Shown here in pieces: positions 1 to 6,710 of a stretch of 10,306 nucleotides of DNA. Under the pieces are notes generated by a model. It made no database searches, was not told the DNA's origin, and saw only the letters and a list, made by a program, of their open reading frames with translations. The stretch's first letter is position 1. The number at the start of each line of letters is the position of its first letter. The stretch comes from Planctomycetota bacterium (GTDB lineage Bacteria > Planctomycetota > UBA11346): contig JAHEDF010000001.1 of assembly GCA_024641365.1 (NCBI GenBank), positions 1 through 10,306 of the forward strand, given 5' to 3'. The position numbers and the translations under genes were made by a program.

Positions 1-111
1 CAACTCACCGCACAGCATTCGGACAATGCTGTATTCCGGGTGTTGTGGTATGGCATGAATAGCCATTATGTTGCCCACGATGAAGCTGATAATTGTCGAG
101 TCGCCAAATAA
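1..111 (+). CDS. Possible 3' end of an upstream gene (partial, uncertain)
   Basis: The frame beginning at base 1 is open from the window edge to a TAA at 109-111, and encodes about 36 residues that start QLTAQHSDNAVFRVLWYGMN. The stretch 'TAQH...FRVLWYGM' loosely resembles the beta strands of the C-terminal OB domain of RecJ exonucleases, which often reads 'L.LAQ....FRAVWF'. The rest of that domain is missing, because the frame ends about 17 residues later. It would also overlap topA by about 32 bases (start at 80) or 44 bases (start at 68). The other two forward frames stop at 58 and 62, so the upstream gene could instead end there. Too little is visible to decide; a frameshifted or truncated gene end is also possible. 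Confidence 0.25.
   Translation, partial: QLTAQHSDNAVFRVLWYGMNSHYVAHDEADNCRVAK
12..32. other. Perfect 8-bp inverted repeat (hairpin) upstream of topA
   Basis: ACAGCATT (12-19) and AATGCTGT (25-32) are exact reverse complements separated by the 5-base loop CGGAC. No T-run follows on either strand, so it is not a standard intrinsic terminator. It lies about 47 bases before the preferred topA start. It could be a topA leader structure, an operator, or chance within the end of an upstream gene. Confidence 0.45.
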
Positions 112-1858
112 AACGCGCAAGATTCGTGAGTTTCTTGGGAAAGACTATCGCGTTGCTGCTTCATTCGGACATGTGCGCGATTTACCCACCAGTGGCGATT
201 TAGCAGTCGCATTTATTGATGGTCGCGTGCTGCCACATTACGAACCGCTCGAGCGCAGTCGCGATGCTTTGGCGGATTTAAAACGGCAAGCAGATCAAGC
301 TGACGAAGTGTTACTGGCCACTGACCCTGATCGAGAAGGTGAAGCCATTGCGTGGCATTTAAGTCAGGCACTCGGAGAGCGTCCCTATCGGCGGGTTGTA
401 TTTCATGCGATAACAAAAAATGAGGTACAAAAAGCCGTCGCCAAACCGCGTGATCTCGACAGTCATTTAATTGATGCTCAGCAAGCTAGGCGCGTTTTAG
501 ATCGCGTTGTTGGGTGGCTCGTTTCACCGACCTTACGACGTTTAGGTAAAGAAGCGCGTAGCGCTGGGCGCGTCCAATCGGTTGCCCTACGCTTAGTTGC
601 AGAACGCGAACGTGAAATTGCAAAATTTAATACCGTCGATTATTTTATTCTTAATGCCACTGTTGAAAAACCTGGGACGCCTCCGCCGTTTGTCGCGCGC
701 TTAATCACTTGGAAAGGTGAGCCGCTCGGCCAGCGATTAACTGATAAAAATATTGCAGAAAAAACGGTCGAATGGTGTCGAAAACAGCGCTGGGAAGTGC
801 AGGGCTGTGACCGTCGTGAACAGGCACGCCATCCCCCGGCACCATTTACCACTGCGACGGTACAACAAGCCGCATCTGTTCGCCTGGGATTAAACCCCGA
901 TCAAACCATGAAAATGTTGCAAAGTCTTTTTGAAGGTGGGCATATTACTTACCATCGAACTGATTCGGTCGCACTCGCCCCGGAAGCAATTCAAGCCGCA
1001 CGCGACATAATTAAAAAACGTTTTAAGCCAGACTATTTGCCAGCACAGCCAGTCATACATGCAACAAAATCAGCTAACGCCCAAGAGGCACATGAAGCCA
1101 TTCGCCCAACGCATGCTGAAAATGGCGCCGATGCTTTAGGGAATACCACTGAAGGAAAATTGTACCAATTAATTTGGAATCGTTTTATTGCCAGCCAAAT
1201 GGCCAGCGGACGCGATCAATTAACCACCATAGATATTGCCTGCGCCCCAGGAACGTGGTTGGCTGAAGGGCAAAGCCCACAAGCCATGGGTATCTTTCAA
1301 GCAAAAGGTAAAGTCGTTTTATTTAATGGTTGGCGTAAGCTGACGGGCAGCGATGAAACTGATGAAATAGCGAAGAAAAGTCGCAGTAAAAAAGACAAAT
1401 CTGATGATGATGAATTTGCTGGTGAATTACCCCTACTGAATATAGGTGATGCGGTAGAGCTAAGGGATTTAGTTGCCTTGAATCGCACGACCAAGCCACC
1501 ACCGCGTTATACTCAGGCGTCATTAATTAAAAAATTGGAAAAAGAAGGAATTGGCCGACCATCGACCTATGCCAATATTATGCGCACCATTTTACAACGG
1601 CTTTATGTCGGAGAAAAGCAGCGAAAACTATTTGCGACTCCACTTGGTTTATCCGTTACCGATTTTCTCCTGCGTCACTATGGCGGAAATTTTATTGACT
1701 TAGATTATACGGCACGATTAGAAAATGACCTTGATCGTATTGCCCGCGGTGAAGCTGAGTGGCAACAAGTCGTCACTGATGCAAGCCATGCCGTTTTATC
1801 ATTGGCGCAGCAAGCTGGTTTGCGCAGCAATCCATTGGCACCACCAACGCCACCGTAA
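80..1858 (+). CDS. topA: DNA topoisomerase I (type IA), short form without zinc-ribbon tail
   Basis: This enzyme relaxes negatively supercoiled DNA by cutting one strand through a 5'-phosphotyrosine and passing the other strand through. An in-frame ATG at 68 gives 596 residues, numbered here. The ATG at 80 is preferred because the protein then starts MKLIIVESPNK, the normal start of the family. Neither start has a clear Shine-Dalgarno sequence. The TOPRIM domain (about 5-118) has the acidic residue in VESP (E11) and the metal-binding DPDREGE at 86-92. The active-site segment ITYHRTDS (293-300) gives Y295 as the catalytic tyrosine; E. coli has YMRTDS. EAHEAIRPT (340-348) and the LEKEGIGRPSTYANI segment (490-504) are also intact. 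A charged, probably flexible insertion lies near 430-450. The protein ends at the equivalent of the E. coli core fragment, with no Cys4 zinc ribbons; E. coli TopA is 865 residues. The gene converges on the large minus-strand gene 54 bases away. Confidence 0.96.
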   Translation: MKLIIVESPNKTRKIREFLGKDYRVAASFGHVRDLPTSGDLAVAFIDGRVLPHYEPLERSRDALADLKRQADQADEVLLATDPDREGEAIAWHLSQALGERPYRRVVFHAITKNEVQKAVAKPRDLDSHLIDAQQARRVLDRVVGWLVSPTLRRLGKEARSAGRVQSVALRLVAEREREIAKFNTVDYFILNATVEKPGTPPPFVARLITWKGEPLGQRLTDKNIAEKTVEWCRKQRWEVQGCDRREQARHPPAPFTTATVQQAASVRLGLNPDQTMKMLQSLFEGGHITYHRTDSVALAPEAIQAARDIIKKRFKPDYLPAQPVIHATKSANAQEAHEAIRPTHAENGADALGNTTEGKLYQLIWNRFIASQMASGRDQLTTIDIACAPGTWLAEGQSPQAMGIFQAKGKVVLFNGWRKLTGSDETDEIAKKSRSKKDKSDDDEFAGELPLLNIGDAVELRDLVALNRTTKPPPRYTQASLIKKLEKEGIGRPSTYANIMRTILQRLYVGEKQRKLFATPLGLSVTDFLLRHYGGNFIDLDYTARLENDLDRIARGEAEWQQVVTDASHAVLSLAQQAGLRSNPLAPPTPP

Positions 1859-1874
1859 CTACAATTATGCTGTC

Positions 1875-1900
1875 GTTAGCGTTACATTAAGAGCGCTAAT
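1875..1900. terminator. Weak hairpin between convergent genes
   Basis: TTAGCG (1876-1881) pairs with CGCTAA (1894-1899). Wobble or normal pairs extend the stem slightly (G1875-T1900, T1882-G1893, T1883-A1892) around an 8-base loop. It sits in the 54-base gap between the stop of topA and the stop of the opposing large gene, where a bidirectional terminator would be expected. No T-tract follows on either strand, so function as an intrinsic terminator is doubtful. Confidence 0.3.
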
Positions 1901-1912
1901 CGCGGCTATACA

Positions 1913-4900
1913 TTAATTTGTTTTAGTAAATGTAATAGTTTTCGTATTTGCAGCACTGCCAAACAATAAACGCACATCATGAATTCCTGGTTCAAGCTGC
2001 ACCGTGCCCAAGGACACATCAGTAAAGGTATACCAATCAGCTGTCTTTTCCATCGGTCCGGGTTTACCTGCTGGTTTACCATCTATCTCAATCATGAACA
2101 CATCATTAGTAGGATTTACATTCGATTGTCGCGCTTGGTTTATTTTTACTTCATACGTTCCGGCCTCCGCTACTGAAATCGTATAACGTAGCCATTCACC
2201 GTTCTCAGTATAACCAATAATCGGTATGCCCTCATGTTCGGCAATATCAACTGAGCCAGGGCGGTACATTTTCCCTTCATTTCCTTCTTTATTATCGTGA
2301 AAGGCTTGTGATTCCCAACCTAAATCAAAATTTGCCGCATAAATAACACCAGGAACTGGATGCGGTTGACCATTGGGAAATGCATTCGTACGCGGTCCTG
2401 TAACCCGTGCTGGTGCATGAATCGAATAGCCCATTAATTGTGGCGTACCCTTTTTGTCTACGCTAATTATAGATAACAGACCTGAATCAACGGTTACTGC
2501 CGCTGGTCCATAAGCTGCCCACGAGCCTTTAGTGAGTTTTCCTATGTCAGTTAATATCGCATTGTTAATTTTGACATCAAATAAATGTGCGTTTGTCACC
2601 ACCGTTTCTAGCATGTAAACGGTTACTTCATAACGACCATTTGCTAATTTTTGATAAATTTCTAATTCACCGCCTTTTGCTGCAATACCAGTACCCAACA
2701 TTTTTTTCGTATCAGCATCGACCGCTGGTTTTGGCTCAATATTCAGTGTTACTCGACGGTCATTTTTAACCGAAAGCCCAAATGCAGAGGCTTCTTTTTG
2801 GCCATGCCACTTATTGCCATCCACGACGACATCAGGACCTTCTAAATTAACTCCCATAACAAAACGTCTGGCACCATCACTATATTCATTGAGCGCGACC
2901 GCATCCAAGAGCAGGTTTCCGCCTGCATTTGCGCTTGGCCCTTCTATTGCCACGGTTAATGTTTGTCCTGGTATTTCTGAGCGATACAAAAATGTCACTT
3001 CGCGATATTGTCGACCTTTTGGTGAATCAATGGTTTCGATATGTGGACGCAAAGAATTATCACTGATAGATGCCGTAATCGTTCCCTTGGTATCCTGAAT
3101 GCCAACGTACACCTTGAGTTCTCTTAACACAGGATCTGCAGGAGCCGTGAAGGTTAAACCTTTACTTTTCCCAGAAACAAAAATCCCACCTTGGGAGACG
3201 GGCTTCATTAGTTTTGGCGTGCCACCAAACCATGCTATTCTATGTTGACTATCACCATACCGTTTAATTTCTGAACCCTGCGATTGCACCACGCTAATAA
3301 TATTATCACCGTCTGATTTTCGGTTATGCACGGTGGCAGAGTCCTCTCCGTACGCAATCCAATCACTATTTGCTTCGATAGATAAATTTATTATCCCGGT
3401 TTTTTTCTCGGCTTTACCCTGCAAAAAAGCACCCGCTGGGGCGTCTGGTATTTTTAAATCAGCTACCGGAGGAATTGGTATTGGTTTACCAGTCGCGACA
3501 CCGGGGGTTGGTGTACTTGGTGAGGAAAGTGGTGGTGGCGTAATAAAATCTGGAGCAACGGGACGTAAATGTACTTTTGGTATGGGGCGTTGTTGTTTAT
3601 TTCCTGGGCGAATCCAACCCACCGTAATATGCGCACTACCACCTGCCTGTTTAAAAAGTGCTTCAATATAGTACCGCTCCCCTCTTTTTAGCGGTATTCC
3701 TTGAGAGGTTTGACTTGGTAATTTGTCAAAATCATTTTTCCCAACGTGTCCATCAATCGAACAAATGCGAACGCGCTTTTCTGGGCTTTCATCTGGTGAC
3801 AACCATAATTCAGAACTGTCATCACTGCTTATTTGAAAGACATAATTACCATCATCTGGTGGCAATACATAACCACGGTAACGCGCTCCGTAATTACCAC
3901 CCTGGGGTGTATTATTTATTGAACCAAAAAATCCATAATTATCCGGCTTGCCATCTATATAAGCTTTATGTTTTTTAAGTTCACTGATTGATTGTCCGTT
4001 AACATTTTTCCATACTTCTCGTAAAATGCCTTCTACTGATCCAATATCTTGTATAGCTCCAGGTACCGGAGCCGAGCGATTCGCTTCTCCATCAATAGTC
4101 GTCACAACCGCAGTTAAAGAAAATTCTCCTGGTGGAGGGTTTTTCCAAACAAAATTGTACGGTGGCTTGGTCGCTTCGCCGAGTAATGTATCGCCATTAT
4201 AATAAGATATTTTTTCTACTTTATCCGGTATATCCGTGCGTGTATAAATTGGTAATTCCGCGACTGCTCCAGCAAAGTCTACTTCAGGCGCTGTTATGAC
4301 AGCCATGGGCGGTAAAGACCCCGCTAATTCACCAGCTGCACTAAGTGCTAGCCCAGCCACATGCGTATGATTAAGCCCGCCAATGGTAAGCTCCAATTGT
4401 TTATCTGTGACGGTAAATCGAAACGGGCCTAAGCGCCGCCACCGTTCAGTCTTTTCTGCTGGCGGTCCCAATGCTACTTTTTCATTATTAATGGTTAATG
4501 ATAAATCATTCCACGATGCCTCTGCATTACCTGCAAACCACATCGCTAAATTATAATCACCATTTGGTAGTACTTGTTTAATTTTGACTGGCCCGCTGTT
4601 ATTAATGAGACCGAAATCAAACATGCGCTTGCTATCAAAATCCAAACCCTGACCACTAATTAATAGTGATTCGCCAATTTCCGAACCATCTAAGATTTGT
4701 AATCCTGCCCCTTCCGCTTCACGCAAGGACAACCATTGATTGCCTTCAATGTTTACTGACCCTTCGCCAAAATTAACACCGCGCGCAAACACGCCGCCAC
4801 CCTGCTCTGCAGGATCGACACCTTCACGAATAAGAACCACTGCACCTGCTTTAGCTTCAATCGCACCACCACCCGTTACGCCTTTTACTGTGACCGTGCC

Positions 4901-6454
4901 ACGCGTTACTTGCACACGTGTTGCGCCTTGGACAACTTCAACTAGGCATCCGGCATTTATTTGCTCAACACTGCCGTGTGGTGTTTTGACTATAAGTGAT
5001 TGAATCGTGGGACCAGTACGAATGTCTGAACCTAGGCGTCCTTGTTTCATTTCACTGGTAATCGTTTTATCTGTTTTATTAATGGCAGAGACGATAGTTT
5101 CTGATCCCAAAGTCAATCGTACTTGATCACCGATTAGCGTAGCAATTTTGCCATTTGTTTTGGTGGCAAAAGCATCACCTGGAGCAATCGCATCACCTGG
5201 AGTTGCCGGTAATTGCACGCCTTGCCGCATGACCGCGCCATCACCTTCAACAAGGTGAATTAATCCATAGCGAAAATCTCCCACTGGTGGCGCATTGGGA
5301 TCAGTTGGATTTTCTGTGCCGGCCACAGCTGGTGTATTTCCATCACCGCTTACCGCATACGCCACTATACTTGCTATAAATACAATAGCGATAACTACTG
5401 ACGAAATTACTATCGGCAAATTTTTTCGTAATTTATCTTTTAGTGGAATCGTACCGCTGGCATCCGTGGGAGAAACTGGCCCACCAGCAGCTGCTGATGC
5501 ATCAGCTAGTTGATCAGTTTTACGATACGCGCGCGTTGGCGAACGTACTTCTGTTGTATTTCTACGAACCCGTGCGGTCTCGGTCCCAACTGGACGGGGC
5601 CCAGAGCTCGGGCGACCTGTTTTTCCAATGCGCCCAGTGATAGGACGTGCAGCGGCAGGATTTAAACGACTACTGTCATCCCGCGCAGGTAACGACTGGA
5701 TTAATGCACGAACTGTGTCTTCGTTATACGGCGTGAAAAATACAGACAGCCATATATGCATACGCATTTGACGAATAAATTGTACGCTACGTGATTCATC
5801 TTGAATGACGCTTGCAACTAATAATGCGCGCGCTTCTGGCGTGATTGAACCCGCCATATAATCTTCAATTAATTTAGGAAAGGTGTAATCGGCGGTATCA
5901 ATTACACCTGCAGTCCCTGACCAATCTAAGCGCGCTCGTGCCGATACTAATGATTGCGCAATATCATCCTCTCCTAAACCCTGCGCTTCAGCTAAATTAG
6001 CAATCGACATATCTTCGCCATAATGGCGTTTTAATAATAATTGTAATGACGGTGGTTGAAATTGTATTTGGCGCGGCAAACGATTAGCCGCTTCATTTTC
6101 GCACTTAAGATTTTGCGCAAGCGAAACAATTCCTTCTTGCGAAACCATATCTACTAATGGATCGCGGGCCATGGTTGCTTGGTAACCGGAATCATTAATT
6201 TTTGCCGTTAATAACACATGGGCTGTTTGAATTATCCACGACATGGCCTCTGCCGAAGCCGGGCAACGCGTAATTTCACGTTTTACGACAGCGTAAATTT
6301 CTTTGGTTATTTGTTCAACTAAAGCCGTTGTCGGTACGTAGGTCGCTACAAACAAGCGGACATCTAACGACGTTCCCGCGACCAGTTCTGAAAACGGAAC
6401 TGATTCACCGCGCTGAATACGCTGCACAAGTTGTCCAATCTCTTCAGCCGTCAT
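1913..6454 (-). CDS. Membrane-spanning ECF-sigma-like / FecR-like protein with multiple carbohydrate-binding modules
   Basis: This 1513-residue protein probably senses an extracellular ligand, likely a glycan, and may pass the signal to transcription; that role is inferred. Residues 20-90 resemble sigma region 2 (VEQITKEIYAVVKREI, then MSWIIQTAHVLLTAKI). Residues 128-178 resemble sigma region 4, with the helix-turn-helix around 151-174 ending SARARLDW. Residues 192-240 (LIEDYMAGSITPEA...) look like the helical N-terminus of anti-sigma/FecR proteins. A basic Pro/Arg-rich linker (258-315) leads to one transmembrane helix (346-368); KDKLRKN before it places the N-terminus in the cytoplasm. Outside follow a FecR-like domain (397-545), malectin-like module 1 (557-707), an Ig-like domain (716-800), PA14 (805-965), a Pro/Thr-rich linker (966-1005), a beta-sandwich with the DWIAYG...ATVHNRK pattern (1008-1190), malectin-like module 2 (1198-1348) and a CBM6-like module (1365-1513). 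No enzymatic site is recognisable. The ATG has a GAGGG ribosome binding site 6 bases upstream. Sigma region 2 looks degenerate, so DNA binding is unproven. Confidence 0.85.
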   Translation of the reverse strand: MTAEEIGQLVQRIQRGESVPFSELVAGTSLDVRLFVATYVPTTALVEQITKEIYAVVKREITRCPASAEAMSWIIQTAHVLLTAKINDSGYQATMARDPLVDMVSQEGIVSLAQNLKCENEAANRLPRQIQFQPPSLQLLLKRHYGEDMSIANLAEAQGLGEDDIAQSLVSARARLDWSGTAGVIDTADYTFPKLIEDYMAGSITPEARALLVASVIQDESRSVQFIRQMRMHIWLSVFFTPYNEDTVRALIQSLPARDDSSRLNPAAARPITGRIGKTGRPSSGPRPVGTETARVRRNTTEVRSPTRAYRKTDQLADASAAAGGPVSPTDASGTIPLKDKLRKNLPIVISSVVIAIVFIASIVAYAVSGDGNTPAVAGTENPTDPNAPPVGDFRYGLIHLVEGDGAVMRQGVQLPATPGDAIAPGDAFATKTNGKIATLIGDQVRLTLGSETIVSAINKTDKTITSEMKQGRLGSDIRTGPTIQSLIVKTPHGSVEQINAGCLVEVVQGATRVQVTRGTVTVKGVTGGGAIEAKAGAVVLIREGVDPAEQGGGVFARGVNFGEGSVNIEGNQWLSLREAEGAGLQILDGSEIGESLLISGQGLDFDSKRMFDFGLINNSGPVKIKQVLPNGDYNLAMWFAGNAEASWNDLSLTINNEKVALGPPAEKTERWRRLGPFRFTVTDKQLELTIGGLNHTHVAGLALSAAGELAGSLPPMAVITAPEVDFAGAVAELPIYTRTDIPDKVEKISYYNGDTLLGEATKPPYNFVWKNPPPGEFSLTAVVTTIDGEANRSAPVPGAIQDIGSVEGILREVWKNVNGQSISELKKHKAYIDGKPDNYGFFGSINNTPQGGNYGARYRGYVLPPDDGNYVFQISSDDSSELWLSPDESPEKRVRICSIDGHVGKNDFDKLPSQTSQGIPLKRGERYYIEALFKQAGGSAHITVGWIRPGNKQQRPIPKVHLRPVAPDFITPPPLSSPSTPTPGVATGKPIPIPPVADLKIPDAPAGAFLQGKAEKKTGIINLSIEANSDWIAYGEDSATVHNRKSDGDNIISVVQSQGSEIKRYGDSQHRIAWFGGTPKLMKPVSQGGIFVSGKSKGLTFTAPADPVLRELKVYVGIQDTKGTITASISDNSLRPHIETIDSPKGRQYREVTFLYRSEIPGQTLTVAIEGPSANAGGNLLLDAVALNEYSDGARRFVMGVNLEGPDVVVDGNKWHGQKEASAFGLSVKNDRRVTLNIEPKPAVDADTKKMLGTGIAAKGGELEIYQKLANGRYEVTVYMLETVVTNAHLFDVKINNAILTDIGKLTKGSWAAYGPAAVTVDSGLLSIISVDKKGTPQLMGYSIHAPARVTGPRTNAFPNGQPHPVPGVIYAANFDLGWESQAFHDNKEGNEGKMYRPGSVDIAEHEGIPIIGYTENGEWLRYTISVAEAGTYEVKINQARQSNVNPTNDVFMIEIDGKPAGKPGPMEKTADWYTFTDVSLGTVQLEPGIHDVRLLFGSAANTKTITFTKTN

Positions 6455-6460
6455 GACAAA

Positions 6461-6465
6461 CCCTC
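6461..6465 (-). promoter_or_regulatory. Ribosome binding site of the sigma/FecR-like gene
   Basis: Read on the minus strand, GAGGG lies 6 bases before the ATG at 6454-6452. It supports this start over downstream alternatives. It directly abuts the hairpin at 6465-6480. Confidence 0.65.
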
Positions 6466-6480
6466 ACGCAAACCCGCGTG
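6465..6480 (-). promoter_or_regulatory. Hairpin in the leader next to the ribosome binding site
   Basis: On the minus strand CACGC (6480-6476) and GCGTG (6469-6465) are perfect complements with a 6-base GGGTTT loop. The 3' arm ends on the first base of the GAGGG ribosome binding site. In the mRNA this could modulate translation of the sigma/FecR-like gene. The stem is only 5 bp, so chance remains possible. Confidence 0.3.
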
Positions 6481-6514
6481 TAGTTGGGAACGACCAGCGT
6501 GTTTTGCTCTCGCT

Positions 6515-6538
6515 ACCTGATCGGTCGATAAATCAGGT
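6515..6538. promoter_or_regulatory. Dyad-symmetric candidate operator upstream of the sigma/FecR-like gene
   Basis: ACCTGAT (6515-6521) and ATCAGGT (6532-6538) form a perfect 7-bp inverted repeat with a 10-base spacer. A second dyad, ATCG-GT-CGAT, is nested at 6520-6529. The element lies 61-84 bases upstream of the ATG of the minus-strand gene, within its promoter region. It looks like a binding site for a dimeric regulator or an autoregulatory site. No binding protein can be named. Confidence 0.4.
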
Positions 6539-6649
6539 TGCGTAAGTTATGAATAGGTCAGTTATGTACTGTATACCAAGTGGAGGAATCCATCAATACT
6601 GCTGATCTTGAACGATGTTTGCTGTAGGTTGTGCGGACCACTGATTTGT

Positions 6650-6673
6650 GCATCGGTAATATTACCAAGATGC
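6650..6673. promoter_or_regulatory. Near-perfect 24-base palindrome upstream of the ABC operon
   Basis: GGTAATATTACC (6655-6666) is a perfect 12-base palindrome. It is flanked by GCATC (6650-6654) and, after a 2-base offset, GATGC (6669-6673), giving an 11-bp arm with one bulge. The element ends 37 bases before the ATG of the NatA-type ATPase. It is a plausible operator for a dimeric repressor of the operon, or a leader hairpin. Which protein binds is unknown. Confidence 0.5.
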
Positions 6674-6710
6674 CCTCTGGTACCCGCACCAGGTCGTCCA
6701 TAGTGCCCCC

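Larger units (their letters stand above)
6455..6710. other. Divergent intergenic region between the sigma/FecR-like gene and the NatA operon
   Basis: These 256 bases must hold the promoters of both divergent transcription units. They contain the leader hairpin (6465-6480), the dyads at 6515-6538 and 6650-6673, a 7-base direct repeat AGTTATG (6545-6551 and 6560-6566), and a strong Shine-Dalgarno-like GGAGGA (6582-6587) with no start codon at a usable distance. I see no convincing consensus sigma-70 promoter pair on either strand; the best hints are TATA-like bases around 6572-6577. No tRNA or recognisable riboswitch is apparent. Confidence 0.6.

Noticed and set aside
1725..1916. A 63-codon plus-strand frame across the end of topA and the intergenic gap
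   Set aside because: It lies almost wholly in an alternative frame of topA, and its product has no domain. I considered whether it might carry the missing zinc-ribbon tail by frameshift, but it has no CxxC pairs.
3333..3978. Two overlapping plus-strand reading frames of 112 and 106 codons
   Set aside because: Both lie antisense to the PA14, linker and following domain of the large minus-strand gene, have no recognisable domains, and show composition expected of shadow frames.
6545..6566. Direct repeat AGTTATG, two copies 15 bases apart
   Set aside because: Two 7-base copies in AT-rich DNA are easily expected by chance; mentioned only within the intergenic description.
6677..6692. Small hairpin CTGGT / ACCAG just upstream of natA
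   Set aside because: Only 5 bp, with no T-tract or position suggesting a function; likely chance.
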